10,428 bases of DNA, taken from assembly GCA_951800155.1 (NCBI GenBank), contig CATOJL010000037.1, positions 1 to 10,428 of the forward strand, written 5' to 3'. Below the pieces are notes generated by a model. That model saw only the letters and a list, made by a program, of their open reading frames with translations. It did not search any database and was not told where the DNA came from. Positions within the stretch are counted from its first letter, which is position 1. Every line of letters begins with the position of its first letter. Positions 1 through 7,156 of the stretch are shown here, piece by piece. The position numbers and the translations under genes were made by a program. Source of the DNA: an uncultured Bacilli bacterium. GTDB taxonomy: Bacteria > Bacillota_I > Bacilli_A > RF39 > UBA660.

Positions 1-48
1 GTTTTTGTTGGATACTTCTTTATTTTTATTATAAAAAAAGAAAGATAA
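1..48 (+). CDS. C-terminal end of an upstream membrane protein (partial)
   Basis: Frame 1 is open from the window edge to TAA at 46-48 and reads VFVGYFFIFIIKKER. This is a hydrophobic stretch followed by a basic tail, the usual cytoplasmic end of a last membrane helix. The stop lies just before the proposed start region of the next gene, and the spacing resembles the junction at 1660-1674, so the two are probably in one operon. Only about 15 codons are visible, so no family can be named. Confidence 0.5.
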   Translation, partial: VFVGYFFIFIIKKER

Positions 49-95
49 TTCATGCAAAGTCATTTTACATTTTAAGTATTATTTTTAGTATTTGT

Positions 96-1667
96 ATGTT
101 AATAGGAAACGCATTTGAAAGATCTGGTGATTTTGCGCTTCTTTATCAGACACCTACCCATATTGTGTTACAATTTTGCCAGTTGATAGGATATTTTTTC
201 TTATTTCAAACTGGATTAAGTTATGCATATACCTATTTAAAGAAATATAAAGATACATTTTCTTATCAAAAAATAAAAAGGCTATTTGAGGAACATCCCA
301 TTTTATTTTCTTCTATTTGTTTATTTTTAAGTTATCTCATTTATATGATAGCATTTTATCCAGCGATTCTATCTCCTGATCCAAGTAACCAAATCAAACA
401 GTTCTTCAATATAGAAACGAAATATCTAGATAGTGTAATTGTTACCAATCCAAACGTGTATTTAACCAATCATCATCCTGTTTTCCACACAATGCTTTTA
501 GGAGGGTGTGCGAAAATTGGACTTTTATTTAAAAATTTTAACTTTGGTCTTTTTATCTATACATTTTTACAAACTCTAGCTGTTATTTTTACTTTGTCTT
601 ATACCATTTATTTCATGAAAAAACTACATACGCCTTATAAAATTCGCTTTTTCATTTTGCTTTTTTATATGTTTTGTCCTATTTTTCCTCTTTATTCCAT
701 GTCTACTGTAAAAGATACATTCTTCTCCTGTTGTATCGTTTTATATACGATACAAATCTTTATTTTATTGAAAAATAAAGATTATCAAAAACATCAATTT
801 TTCTTTCTTTTTCTAATTCTTCTTTTTCTATTTCTCTTTAGAAACAATGGTATTCATGTTTTTTTCCTTTCGTTTCCTTTTTTATTTCTCGTATTAAAGA
901 AAATATGGAAGAAAAATCTTATCTTATTTCTTCTTTGCCTCTTTTGTTATTTTGGCTATACAAAGCTTCTTCTTCCTATGTTTGATATTCCTGAGGGAAG
1001 TATTCGGGAGATGCTTTCGATCCCATTTCAACAAACTGCGCGTTATGTAACAAAATATGAGGAAGAAGTGACAGAAAAAGAAAAACGTGCCATAGATAAA
1101 ATTTTAGTGTATAATACTTTGAAAGAGCGGTATGAGGCAAATATTTCGGATCCTGTAAAGGCAGAATTTAACAAATATGCAACGAAAGATGATTTGAAGG
1201 CCTATTTTTCTATTTGGATGAATCAATTTAGAAAACATCCACTCGTATATTTAGAGGCAACGGTTGCGAATACATATGGCTACTTTTATCCCAATACAAC
1301 TTCTTGGTATGTGTATTATAAATATGATGACCGTCTTAGTCATGCTGGATTTGAATATCATTACAATTCTTTTTCTGGTTTACGGAATAGCTTAAGCAAA
1401 TATGCAAATGTATATAAGAAATTCCCCATGATCGGTTTAAGTGTAAACATTGGATTTGCTTTCTTTGCTTTATCAACTCTCTTTATTTATGTTATTTATG
1501 AAAAGAAATATAGATACCTTCCTGTATTCGCCCCTCATTTTGCTTTGATCTTCGTTTGTATTGCTTCTCCTGTCAATACTTATTTTAGATATGCTATGCC
1601 GTATATATTTACATTACCCCTTTTATTTTGTATGACAATTTCTATTTTAAAAGAGAAAGATAGGTGA
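96..1667 (+). CDS. Multispanning GT-C-like membrane protein (DUF6020-like), 5' end probably frameshifted
   Basis: Integral membrane protein of at least 523 aa with many hydrophobic helices (for example around residues 25-45, 68-90, 150-172, 185-225 and 235-270, with more near the C-terminus). The first large outer loop holds SPDPSNQIKQF (from residue 93) and NHHPVFHT (125-132), and STVKDTFF follows at 203-210. An acidic residue in the first loop plus HHP is what I associate with the DUF6020 group of GT-C-fold membrane glycosyltransferases; donor and acceptor are unknown. The visible ATG at 96 has no ribosome binding site and starts inside the first helix. The same frame reads back through KSFYILSIIFSIC without a stop, and an ATG at 52 would join it if one A were added to the A run at 56-58. 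The TGA stop (1665-1667) overlaps the ribosome binding site of the next gene, which suggests translational coupling. The family call is from motif memory; the membrane topology is certain. Confidence 0.75.
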   Translation: MLIGNAFERSGDFALLYQTPTHIVLQFCQLIGYFFLFQTGLSYAYTYLKKYKDTFSYQKIKRLFEEHPILFSSICLFLSYLIYMIAFYPAILSPDPSNQIKQFFNIETKYLDSVIVTNPNVYLTNHHPVFHTMLLGGCAKIGLLFKNFNFGLFIYTFLQTLAVIFTLSYTIYFMKKLHTPYKIRFFILLFYMFCPIFPLYSMSTVKDTFFSCCIVLYTIQIFILLKNKDYQKHQFFFLFLILLFLFLFRNNGIHVFFLSFPFLFLVLKKIWKKNLILFLLCLFCYFGYTKLLLPMFDIPEGSIREMLSIPFQQTARYVTKYEEEVTEKEKRAIDKILVYNTLKERYEANISDPVKAEFNKYATKDDLKAYFSIWMNQFRKHPLVYLEATVANTYGYFYPNTTSWYVYYKYDDRLSHAGFEYHYNSFSGLRNSLSKYANVYKKFPMIGLSVNIGFAFFALSTLFIYVIYEKKYRYLPVFAPHFALIFVCIASPVNTYFRYAMPYIFTLPLLFCMTISILKEKDR

Positions 1668-1671
1668 TTTC

Positions 1672-2205
1672 ATGAGTGGAAAAGGTTTTGCCCTTACATT
1701 TTTCAGTTTTTTCATTTTATTATTGCTTCTTTTTTCGTTAAATAAAAGGGAAACTATGTCTTATTATAAAGTACAGTTTGGTGAGGAAGAAGTTTCTTAT
1801 TATGTGATAGAAAGTACAGAAAAGAAATATATTGAAGATGTAATGGAAAGTAAAATGGAAAATAAACAATATGTCGATAGAACGTTAGTAGAAATAGACA
1901 GAAAGATTCCTCTTTTACATGTTTCTAAGTATGCTTGCACAAAAGAAAATAGGAAAAGAAGAATTGATTGTAAACCATTTTATAAAACAGAAAAATCTCC
2001 CTTTGTAGAAGAAATAGAGGAAACGCCAAGTTCTCTTGAAATTTTATTTCAAGATCAAGTCATTTATCAGTCTATTTATAAGGAAGATTTAAGTGATTTC
2101 TTAAAAGAAAAAGGACGTTATTATTTTATTGTGACTTATGAAAGTAAAAGTAAGAAAAAAGATAAAGTGACAAAATTGTTGTTTTCAGTAAAGGTAGTTG
2201 AGTAA
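1672..2205 (+). CDS. Unrecognised membrane-anchored extracytoplasmic protein
   Basis: 177 aa. Residues 6-24 form one hydrophobic helix after a short MSGKG start, so it is a signal anchor or uncleaved signal sequence with the rest probably outside the cell. There is no lipobox Cys. The outer part is polar and rich in Lys and Glu, and has two cysteines close together (in YACTKEN and IDCKPFY) that could form a disulfide. The last third alternates polar and hydrophobic residues (LEILFQDQVIYQSIY, RYYFIVTY, KLLFSVKVV), which suggests a beta-sandwich end. The start is well supported: AGGTGA at 1662-1667 lies 4 nt before the ATG. It is 4 nt downstream of the GT-C-like gene and abuts the next gene, so it likely belongs to the same envelope operon. 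I do not recognise the family. Confidence 0.75.
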   Translation: MSGKGFALTFFSFFILLLLLFSLNKRETMSYYKVQFGEEEVSYYVIESTEKKYIEDVMESKMENKQYVDRTLVEIDRKIPLLHVSKYACTKENRKRRIDCKPFYKTEKSPFVEEIEETPSSLEILFQDQVIYQSIYKEDLSDFLKEKGRYYFIVTYESKSKKKDKVTKLLFSVKVVE

Positions 2206-2206
2206 T

Positions 2207-2653
2207 ATGAAAAGATCAGAGTATGATGATTTTAAAAAAGAGGCAATGCGAGATTATTTTAAAATGCAACTAGAAAATCAAAGAAATAGGAAAATTTTTA
2301 AATATTCCATTTTGTTTTTGATGATTTTTTTACCATTAGTCATTATTTCTTATAAAAGTATGCAGATTATTTTGCAAGCCGAAAATAATGCAAATCGAAT
2401 GAAAAAAGATAAACAGGAAATACAACAATACGGAAACGCTTTACTCAAAAATAAAGAATTTATCTCTTCTCTTTCTTTTAAAGAGGGAAAGGCAACTATT
2501 TATTTAGATGCTATTTATAATCAAAAGTATAGTATATCTTTGGATAAAAAGTATTTTGATAAAAAATATGAGCACCAGTGTTTAGGCTATTTTGTAATTA
2601 CAAAAGAAGATTCTATGTATAAAATAGACACAGATGCTTACTGTAAAATGTAG
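2207..2653 (+). CDS. Unrecognised single-pass membrane protein
   Basis: 148 aa from ATG 2207. A TTG at 2198 is possible in frame, but AAAGGT at 2191-2196 is correctly spaced (10 nt) only for the ATG. Residues 1-30 are charged and cytoplasmic (KRSEYDDFKKEAMRDYF), about 31-53 form one membrane helix (YSILFLMIFLPLVIISY), and the rest is an outer domain starting with a polar, perhaps coiled, stretch (AENNANRMKKDKQEIQQ). The C-terminus carries two cysteines (HQCLGYFVI and AYCKM) that could pair. It has the same one-helix plus small outer domain plan as the preceding gene, and the two are nearly contiguous, so a joint role with the GT-C-like protein in envelope glycan or polymer handling is possible. 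That is inference; the family is not recognised. Confidence 0.72.
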   Translation: MKRSEYDDFKKEAMRDYFKMQLENQRNRKIFKYSILFLMIFLPLVIISYKSMQIILQAENNANRMKKDKQEIQQYGNALLKNKEFISSLSFKEGKATIYLDAIYNQKYSISLDKKYFDKKYEHQCLGYFVITKEDSMYKIDTDAYCKM

Positions 2654-2669
2654 AGAAAAAGTGTAAACT

Positions 2670-2703
2670 AAAAAGGATTTTAAAGATAAAATTCCTTTTT
2701 TTT
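2670..2703 (+). terminator. Rho-independent terminator of the envelope operon
   Basis: The 5' arm AAAAAGGATTTT (2670-2681) pairs with AAAATTCCTTTTT (2688-2700) with one bulged T at 2693, a 6-nt loop and a run of T. It lies 16 nt after the stop of the third operon gene and directly against the pdp promoter. Confidence 0.75.
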
Positions 2704-2711
2704 GTTATACT
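2703..2711 (+). promoter_or_regulatory. Extended -10 promoter of pdp
   Basis: TGTTATACT fits an extended -10 (TGn followed by TATACT at 2706-2711). No good -35 box is present, because that position falls inside the terminator. The predicted transcript start (about 2718) coincides with the AGGTGA ribosome binding site, giving a leader of about 10 nt before ATG 2728. Confidence 0.55.
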
Positions 2712-2727
2712 AAAATTAGGTGATAGA

Positions 2728-4002
2728 ATGAATGTAGTTACTATTATTAATAAAAAAAGACAAGGTTTGCCTCTTACAAAGGAAGAGATTTCCTATATGG
2801 TTGATGGGTATGTTAAAGAAGAAATTCCAGATTATCAAATGAGTGCATTTTTGATGAGTATCTGTTTAAAGAATATGAATGAAGAAGAGATTTTTTATTT
2901 AACAGATGCCATGCTTCATAGTGGAAATTTACTAGATACTTCTATGTTTGGTATACATACGGTGGACAAACACTCAACAGGTGGCGTTGGAGATAAGACA
3001 ACACTTGTTGTCGCACCTCTTGTTGCTTCAACTGGGGTTGATGTCATTAAAATGAGTGGAAGAGGTTTAGGCTTTACAGGAGGTACAATTGATAAATTAG
3101 AGTCTATTCATGGATTTCAAACTTATTTGACCGAAGAAGAATGGATGAAGCAAATCGAAGAGATTCACGTTTGTATAGCGAGTGGGGGAAAAGATCTTGT
3201 TTTGGCCGATAAAAAAATGTATGCTTTAAGGGATGTTACAGGAACCGTAGAATCGCTTCCTTTAATTGCTTCTAGCATCATGAGTAAAAAAATTGCCTCT
3301 GGTTCTAAAAAAATTGTAATGGATGTGAAAGTGGGAAAAGGAGCTTTAATGAAAACGGAAAAAGAAGCGGAGGAACTTGCCAAAACAATGATACAAATTG
3401 GGAAACGATATGGTGTTACTGTAAAATGTGTATTATCGAGTATGGATTCTCCTCTTGGATATGCGATTGGAAATGGACTTGAAGTAAAAGAAAGTATAGA
3501 TGCTTTACAAGGAAAGTTCGCTCCTGATTTTTATGAACTTGTCTTATCTCTTGCTTCACAAATGGTTGCTTTAGGATTAGAAATTTCGAAAGAAGAAGCA
3601 GAAGAGAAAGTGATTACCAATCTGAAAAATGGACAGGCTTATGAAGTATTTTTAAAATTAGTAGAGAAACAACATGGAAATATAGAAAAAGTAGATATAG
3701 CAGATACAACTTATGATGTATGCAGTGAAGAAGAGGGGTATATTACTTCGATAGATGCTTTAGGACTTGCTCAAATCTCTTCTAAATTAGGTTCTGGCAG
3801 AGAAAATTTAGAGGATACAATTGATTATGGTGTAGGCTTATGGCTTTTGAAGAAACCTGGAGATTTTGTAAAAAAAGGAGAAGCATTATTACGTGTATAT
3901 TATCGAGAAAAAATCGTCGAAAAAGAAGAAATTTTGAAGAGCTTTCGTATTGAGAAAGAACAGAAAAAAGGAACTTCTATTCTTTTAAAGTATATAGTGT
4001 AA
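2728..4002 (+). CDS. pdp: Pyrimidine-nucleoside phosphorylase (thymidine/uridine phosphorylase family)
   Basis: 424 aa, close to the usual 430-440 of the family. The enzyme cleaves thymidine, deoxyuridine or uridine with phosphate to free base plus (deoxy)ribose-1-phosphate in cytosolic salvage. The N-terminal helical domain is followed by the phosphate and nucleoside site VDKHSTGGVGDK (79-90: K81, H82, S83), then SGRGLGFTGGTIDKLE (110-125: S110, T120). YALRDVTGTVESLP (165-178) carries R168, and S183 and K187 lie in the SSIMSKK helix; these match E. coli TP R171, S186 and K190. The C-terminal alpha/beta domain is complete. One odd point is Phe116, where relatives normally have His in GLGHTGG; the catalytic His of DKHSTGG is kept. 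The start is fixed by AGGTGA at 2718-2723. The gene is not next to deoC, deoB, cdd or punA, which often accompany it. No terminator separates it from the pilin-like gene 36 nt downstream, so read-through is possible. Confidence 0.95.
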   Translation: MNVVTIINKKRQGLPLTKEEISYMVDGYVKEEIPDYQMSAFLMSICLKNMNEEEIFYLTDAMLHSGNLLDTSMFGIHTVDKHSTGGVGDKTTLVVAPLVASTGVDVIKMSGRGLGFTGGTIDKLESIHGFQTYLTEEEWMKQIEEIHVCIASGGKDLVLADKKMYALRDVTGTVESLPLIASSIMSKKIASGSKKIVMDVKVGKGALMKTEKEAEELAKTMIQIGKRYGVTVKCVLSSMDSPLGYAIGNGLEVKESIDALQGKFAPDFYELVLSLASQMVALGLEISKEEAEEKVITNLKNGQAYEVFLKLVEKQHGNIEKVDIADTTYDVCSEEEGYITSIDALGLAQISSKLGSGRENLEDTIDYGVGLWLLKKPGDFVKKGEALLRVYYREKIVEKEEILKSFRIEKEQKKGTSILLKYIV

Positions 4003-4038
4003 CGATTTATGAAATAAATAAAAAAAGGATGTGTCAAA

Positions 4039-5457
4039 ATGGATAAGGAAAAAGGATTTACTTTGATAGAATTACTTGCTGTTATTGTAATACTTGCTGT
4101 TATAGCACTTATAGCCGTACCAGTAATACTCAGCTTAGTAGATAAATCAAGAAGGAAGGCAGCAGAAGAAAGTGCTATCCTATATGTGGATACCATTGAA
4201 AATATGTTGATGATAAACAATATAGAAAATACCGATGGAAAAACATATAAAGTAAGGGAAAGAATGGTTGTTGATGAAAAGGATAAAGTGATTTTAAACT
4301 TAGAAATCAAAGGAGATGTACCTTATTCGGGAGTAAATAATGAAATCAAAATCAATAGTGGATTTATTGAAATAGCAAATCTAAGATTTAACTCGTATTA
4401 TGTGCATTATGAAATGGATATGACGACCAAGAAATTTAAAACATGTACTTCACAAAAAGGATTTTTAGACAACTGTGATGGAACAGGAAGTGTTATACCA
4501 AGTACTCCTGATAATCTAGATGAGCCTAAAGTAGATAGTGGAGCAACGATAGAAGTTGCAAAAGGTAAGACTTATCTAGCGATTATCTATCTAGACCCAA
4601 CGGATATAAGTAAGAAATGTACTAAAGAAGAAGCAGAAGCAAATCTAAATGAATATGGAACACCAACTATGATTACAAGTGGTTGTATGAAATGGTATGC
4701 TTATAAAGAAGATGATAAGAACTATACCATGATCCTTGATCATAATACATCTGGAAATGTAAAATGGAATAATAATAGGACTACAGTTGATGAGCCAACT
4801 ATTGTTATGGAAAGACTTCAAGATGATATCAAAGAATGGGAGGAAGTTATAAGAAAAAAGACGCGTCTTATTCGAGCAGATGAAGTGGCGGAGATTACGG
4901 GAGCAAATCGTGAAGATGCAATCAAATGGCATTCGAGTAAAACATATATAAATGGAAATCCAACCGACACAAATATAGAAGTAGCTAGTTTTTATTTTAC
5001 TGGTAGTGGAACATCTTATAAGGGGAATTGGGATTGTCCAAAGACTAGTAATAGCCCATATGCATGGTTATATGATTATACAGCTTATTGCGTTAATAAT
5101 GGCTGTAATGTTGGAGATGAAAATGCTTATCCTGCAGATACGAAAGATAGTACTTATTCAATGCAAATTGAAGGTTATTGGACAGAAACACACACAATAA
5201 CTTCTACAGAGTTTGTGGTTCCATTTGCCTATTTAATTGGAAGGACAGGTCTCTTGAATGCCTATGGAACTACTTATAATAAAATAGGTGTTCGCCCTGT
5301 TATTACTATTCCAAAGAATATATTTGATAAAAAAGAAGAAAAACCAGAAGAAGATTCTAAAGGTATTCTTAAAGATGTAGTGAAATTAGGAGATTACATA
5401 AGTTATACACCTATAAGTACATCTTATACAATAAGAAAAGAAGATACAGGTTACTAG
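4039..5457 (+). CDS. Pilin-like surface protein with lectin-like repeat domains, cut by an in-frame stop
   Basis: 472 aa before TAG 5455-5457. The N-terminus is a class III/type IV prepilin signal: KEK, then G6/F7 as the prepilin peptidase site, TLIE with Glu at mature position 5, then one hydrophobic helix to about residue 32. It should be processed by a PilD/ComC-type peptidase and shown on the surface or in a pilus-like fibre. The first outer domain (about 170-430) has GCMKWYAY, YTMILDHNTSGN, KTRLIRADEVAEITG, EGYWTET and ends in GVRPVITI; this resembles DUF6273-like, C-type-lectin-like modules of gut Bacillota. Several Cys (CTSQ, DNC, KKC, SGC, WDC, YCVNNGC) suggest disulfides. A charged linker (KKEEKPEEDSK) leads to a second module beginning VKLGDYISYTP, which the TAG interrupts about 20 residues in. 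The sequence continues in the same frame to 5988. AAAGG at 4024-4028 fixes the start. No pilus assembly genes lie in the window. Ligand unknown. Confidence 0.85.
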   Translation: MDKEKGFTLIELLAVIVILAVIALIAVPVILSLVDKSRRKAAEESAILYVDTIENMLMINNIENTDGKTYKVRERMVVDEKDKVILNLEIKGDVPYSGVNNEIKINSGFIEIANLRFNSYYVHYEMDMTTKKFKTCTSQKGFLDNCDGTGSVIPSTPDNLDEPKVDSGATIEVAKGKTYLAIIYLDPTDISKKCTKEEAEANLNEYGTPTMITSGCMKWYAYKEDDKNYTMILDHNTSGNVKWNNNRTTVDEPTIVMERLQDDIKEWEEVIRKKTRLIRADEVAEITGANREDAIKWHSSKTYINGNPTDTNIEVASFYFTGSGTSYKGNWDCPKTSNSPYAWLYDYTAYCVNNGCNVGDENAYPADTKDSTYSMQIEGYWTETHTITSTEFVVPFAYLIGRTGLLNAYGTTYNKIGVRPVITIPKNIFDKKEEKPEEDSKGILKDVVKLGDYISYTPISTSYTIRKEDTGY

Positions 5458-5988
5458 GAATTTATTATTAATCCAAGCGAGTTAAATTTATGGAGAGTCA
5501 TACGAAAAAATGATGATGGAACTGTAGAAGTAGTATCAGAATATATTTCTAGTCAGAAACTCTATTTTTATGGAGAGGTTGGTTATAATAATTACATAGG
5601 TACATTAAATAAAATAGCAAAGCAATATGAAACAGAAGGGTTGACAGTAGGCTCAAGACATATGGGATATGATCCCACAAAAGCGAGTGAATATGTAACA
5701 GATAATAAGCAGAGAGATGAAGGGTATAAAACAGATGCAGAACTTGTTCAAAAAGTGATTGGAACATTAATGGCAAGAGCGGAAAAGTCTACATTTTATA
5801 CTTTTTATTCGATAGCTTCACGTAGCCTTGGAACGAGTAGATATTTAATTAATGGAGAGGGAAAACAAATAGAGGGTGATGATAGTAGGCTCTATTATGG
5901 TGGTGCACGTCCAATCCTCGTTTTCAGTGCGAAACTAAGAGTATCTGGTGATGGTTCGCAGAATACTCCCTATATACTTAAACCATAA
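5458..5988 (+). pseudogene. In-frame 3' remainder of the pilin-like gene (second lectin-like domain)
   Basis: Directly after the TAG at 5455-5457 the same frame stays open for 176 sense codons to TAA 5986-5988. It reads EFIINPSELNLWRVIRKNDDG at its start, then TVEVVSEYISSQKL, TVGSRHMGY, YGGARPILVF and finally SGDGSQNTPYILKP, a normal ending for this domain type. NLWRVIRKNDDG plus the RPILVF end mirrors the first domain (RPVITI). The segment has no ribosome binding site and no good start; a TTG at 5641 would cut the domain in half. The simplest reading is that 4039-5988 was one gene of about 649 codons with a CAG-to-TAG (or similar) change. Clean frame and intact motifs say the change is recent, is a sequence error, or is read through. 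If no suppression occurs, this part is not made. Confidence 0.75.
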
Positions 5989-6056
5989 AAATGTTGAAGA
6001 AGATAGTTCTATATAAAATAAGAAATGTCAATTTATGTAAAATAAAGGGAATTTAG

Positions 6057-6085
6057 TTGAAATTTTAAATACATTTCGATATGAT
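6057..6085 (+). promoter_or_regulatory. Sigma-A promoter of rpoZ
   Basis: TTGAAA (6057-6062), a 17-bp spacer and TATGAT (6080-6085). The predicted start at about 6092 falls on the ribosome binding site AGGGAG (6092-6097) of rpoZ, so the leader would be only about 15 nt. Confidence 0.7.
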
Positions 6086-6106
6086 TAAACTAGGGAGCGT
6101 GAGAAT

Positions 6107-6313
6107 GTGATATATCCTTCAATAGACATTTTATTAAATCAAGTTGGATCAAAATATCTTTTAGTAAATTTAGTTGCAAAAAGAGCAAAAGAAATGCAAG
6201 AAAAGGGAAACTTGCAAATGAAAGAAAAAGATTATGTATCAACGAAAGAAATTGGTAGGGCTTTGGAAGAAGTGTCGAATGATTTAATTAAACTAGAGGA
6301 AAAAGAGCAATAA
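6107..6313 (+). CDS. rpoZ: DNA-directed RNA polymerase omega subunit
   Basis: 68 aa, the normal size for Gram-positive omega (B. subtilis about 67 aa). Omega binds the beta' subunit and helps core RNA polymerase assembly and stability. The start MIYPSID is typical of the family, followed by the hallmark SKYLLVNLVAKRAKEMQ (about residues 15-31) and the C-terminal KEIGRALEEVSNDLI helix. It begins at GTG 6107; AGGGAG at 6092-6097 supports this, and the ATG two bases earlier (6105) meets TGA at once. The gene has its own promoter and a terminator overlapping its stop. It is not preceded by gmk, its usual partner in Bacilli, so it appears to be a single-gene unit here. Confidence 0.92.
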   Translation: MIYPSIDILLNQVGSKYLLVNLVAKRAKEMQEKGNLQMKEKDYVSTKEIGRALEEVSNDLIKLEEKEQ

Positions 6314-6329
6314 TCTCTTTTTCTTTTTA
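6300..6329 (+). terminator. Terminator of rpoZ, overlapping its stop codon
   Basis: Perfect 8-bp stem AAAAAGAG (6300-6307) with CTCTTTTT (6315-6322), loop CAATAAT containing the rpoZ TAA, then CTTTTTA. The T tail runs straight into the -35 box of recX. Confidence 0.75.
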
Positions 6330-6358
6330 TTGACAAGCGAACAAAAGTTTTCTATAAT
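6330..6358 (+). promoter_or_regulatory. Consensus sigma-A promoter of recX
   Basis: Perfect TTGACA (6330-6335), 17-bp spacer, perfect TATAAT (6353-6358). The predicted start at about 6365 lies inside the AAAGG ribosome binding site (6363-6367) of recX. This is the strongest promoter by sequence in the window. Confidence 0.85.
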
Positions 6359-6375
6359 GAGTAAAGGTGATACAC

Positions 6376-7146
6376 TTGAAAATAGAAAAAATGAAGAAAA
6401 TGGCAAATAATAAATATAAACTTTTTTTAGAAAATGGACAGACAATTACAACCTATGATGAAGTGATTTTGAAACATAATATCTTATATCATAAGGAACT
6501 GGATGAAGAATTGTTAAAAAAAATAGAAGTGGATCAAGAATATTATACATTGTATAATTGTGCTGTTCAGTATATGAAAAAATGTATTCGTAGTAAAAAA
6601 GAGATGAAAGACTATTTAGAAAGACAAGGAGTAGAGGAGAAAGATATTAGCAAAATTTTAAAAAGTTTAGAGGAGAAAGGATTAATCAACGATGCACTTT
6701 TTTGTGAATCTTTTATTTCAGATAAGTTTTATTTATCTCATTTTGGTCCTTTAAAAATAAAAAAGGAATTAGAAAATCGATGGATTGATGAAGAGCTCAT
6801 TACAAAGTATATAGAAAAATTATCACCAGAAGAAATATACAATAGTCTATATAAGATGATGCAAAAAAAGATAAGTTTGGATCATAAACATTCGGGAAGT
6901 ATCTTAAAACAGAAAATACTTTCTTATTTTTTAGAAAAAGGTTTTGAGAGAGAAATGATTCACACTATTTTTGATGAATTATATAAAGAGGATCTATCTG
7001 TTTTAAAGAAAGAATACGAAGCAATAAAGAGAAAATTAGAAAAAAAATATGAAGGAAGAGAATTAGACTACCACCTTGTTCAAAAATTATATCAAAAAGG
7101 GTTTCTCAAGGAAGAAATTGATAAAATAAAAGAAGAGGATTTCTAG
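6376..7146 (+). CDS. recX: RecX, modulator of RecA recombinase
   Basis: 256 aa from TTG 6376, like B. subtilis RecX (about 264 aa). RecX binds the RecA-DNA filament in the cytosol and tunes recombination and the SOS response. It is built of repeated three-helix modules: the N-terminal part has a short beta section (KYKLFLENGQTITTYDE, about 11-27), then CAVQYMKKCIRSKKEMKDYL and GLINDALFCESFISDK, the classic RecX motif, then GPLKIKKELENRWIDEELI, and a C-terminal copy ending LVQKLYQKGFLKEEIDKI. TTG was chosen because AAAGG at 6363-6367 stands 8 nt before it; the in-frame GTG at 6367 overlaps that site, and ATG 6391 is too far downstream. A very strong promoter drives it. It converges on prsA, and its TAG lies in the loop of a shared terminator. 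recA is not in the window. Confidence 0.9.
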   Translation: MKIEKMKKMANNKYKLFLENGQTITTYDEVILKHNILYHKELDEELLKKIEVDQEYYTLYNCAVQYMKKCIRSKKEMKDYLERQGVEEKDISKILKSLEEKGLINDALFCESFISDKFYLSHFGPLKIKKELENRWIDEELITKYIEKLSPEEIYNSLYKMMQKKISLDHKHSGSILKQKILSYFLEKGFEREMIHTIFDELYKEDLSVLKKEYEAIKRKLEKKYEGRELDYHLVQKLYQKGFLKEEIDKIKEEDF

Positions 7147-7156
7147 TTCTCTTCTT
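7130..7156. terminator. Bidirectional terminator over the shared recX/prsA stop codons
   Basis: AAGAAGAGGA (7130-7139) pairs with TTCTCTTCTT (7147-7156); eight outer pairs are Watson-Crick on both strands, with a 7-nt loop TTTCTAG. The + strand continues TTGTTTTG. On the minus strand the hairpin is followed by TTTATTTTATC, so each direction has a T-rich tail. Both TAG stops come from the CTAG at 7143-7146 in the loop. Confidence 0.65.

Noticed and set aside
3165..3383. Minus-strand open frame of 72 codons inside pdp
   Set aside because: No ribosome site, no recognisable protein, lies wholly within a clear enzyme gene.
3900..4310. Minus-strand open frame of 136 codons across the pdp end and pilin start
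   Set aside because: Its hydrophobic look mirrors the pilin signal helix and Lys-rich codons of the + strand genes; no start signal.
5006..5200. + strand open frame of 64 codons inside the pilin-like gene
   Set aside because: Out of frame with a well supported domain and without a ribosome site.
5455..5457. TAG read as a sense codon through code reassignment
   Set aside because: TAG ends several clearly bounded genes in the window, so wholesale reassignment is unlikely; local suppression remains open.
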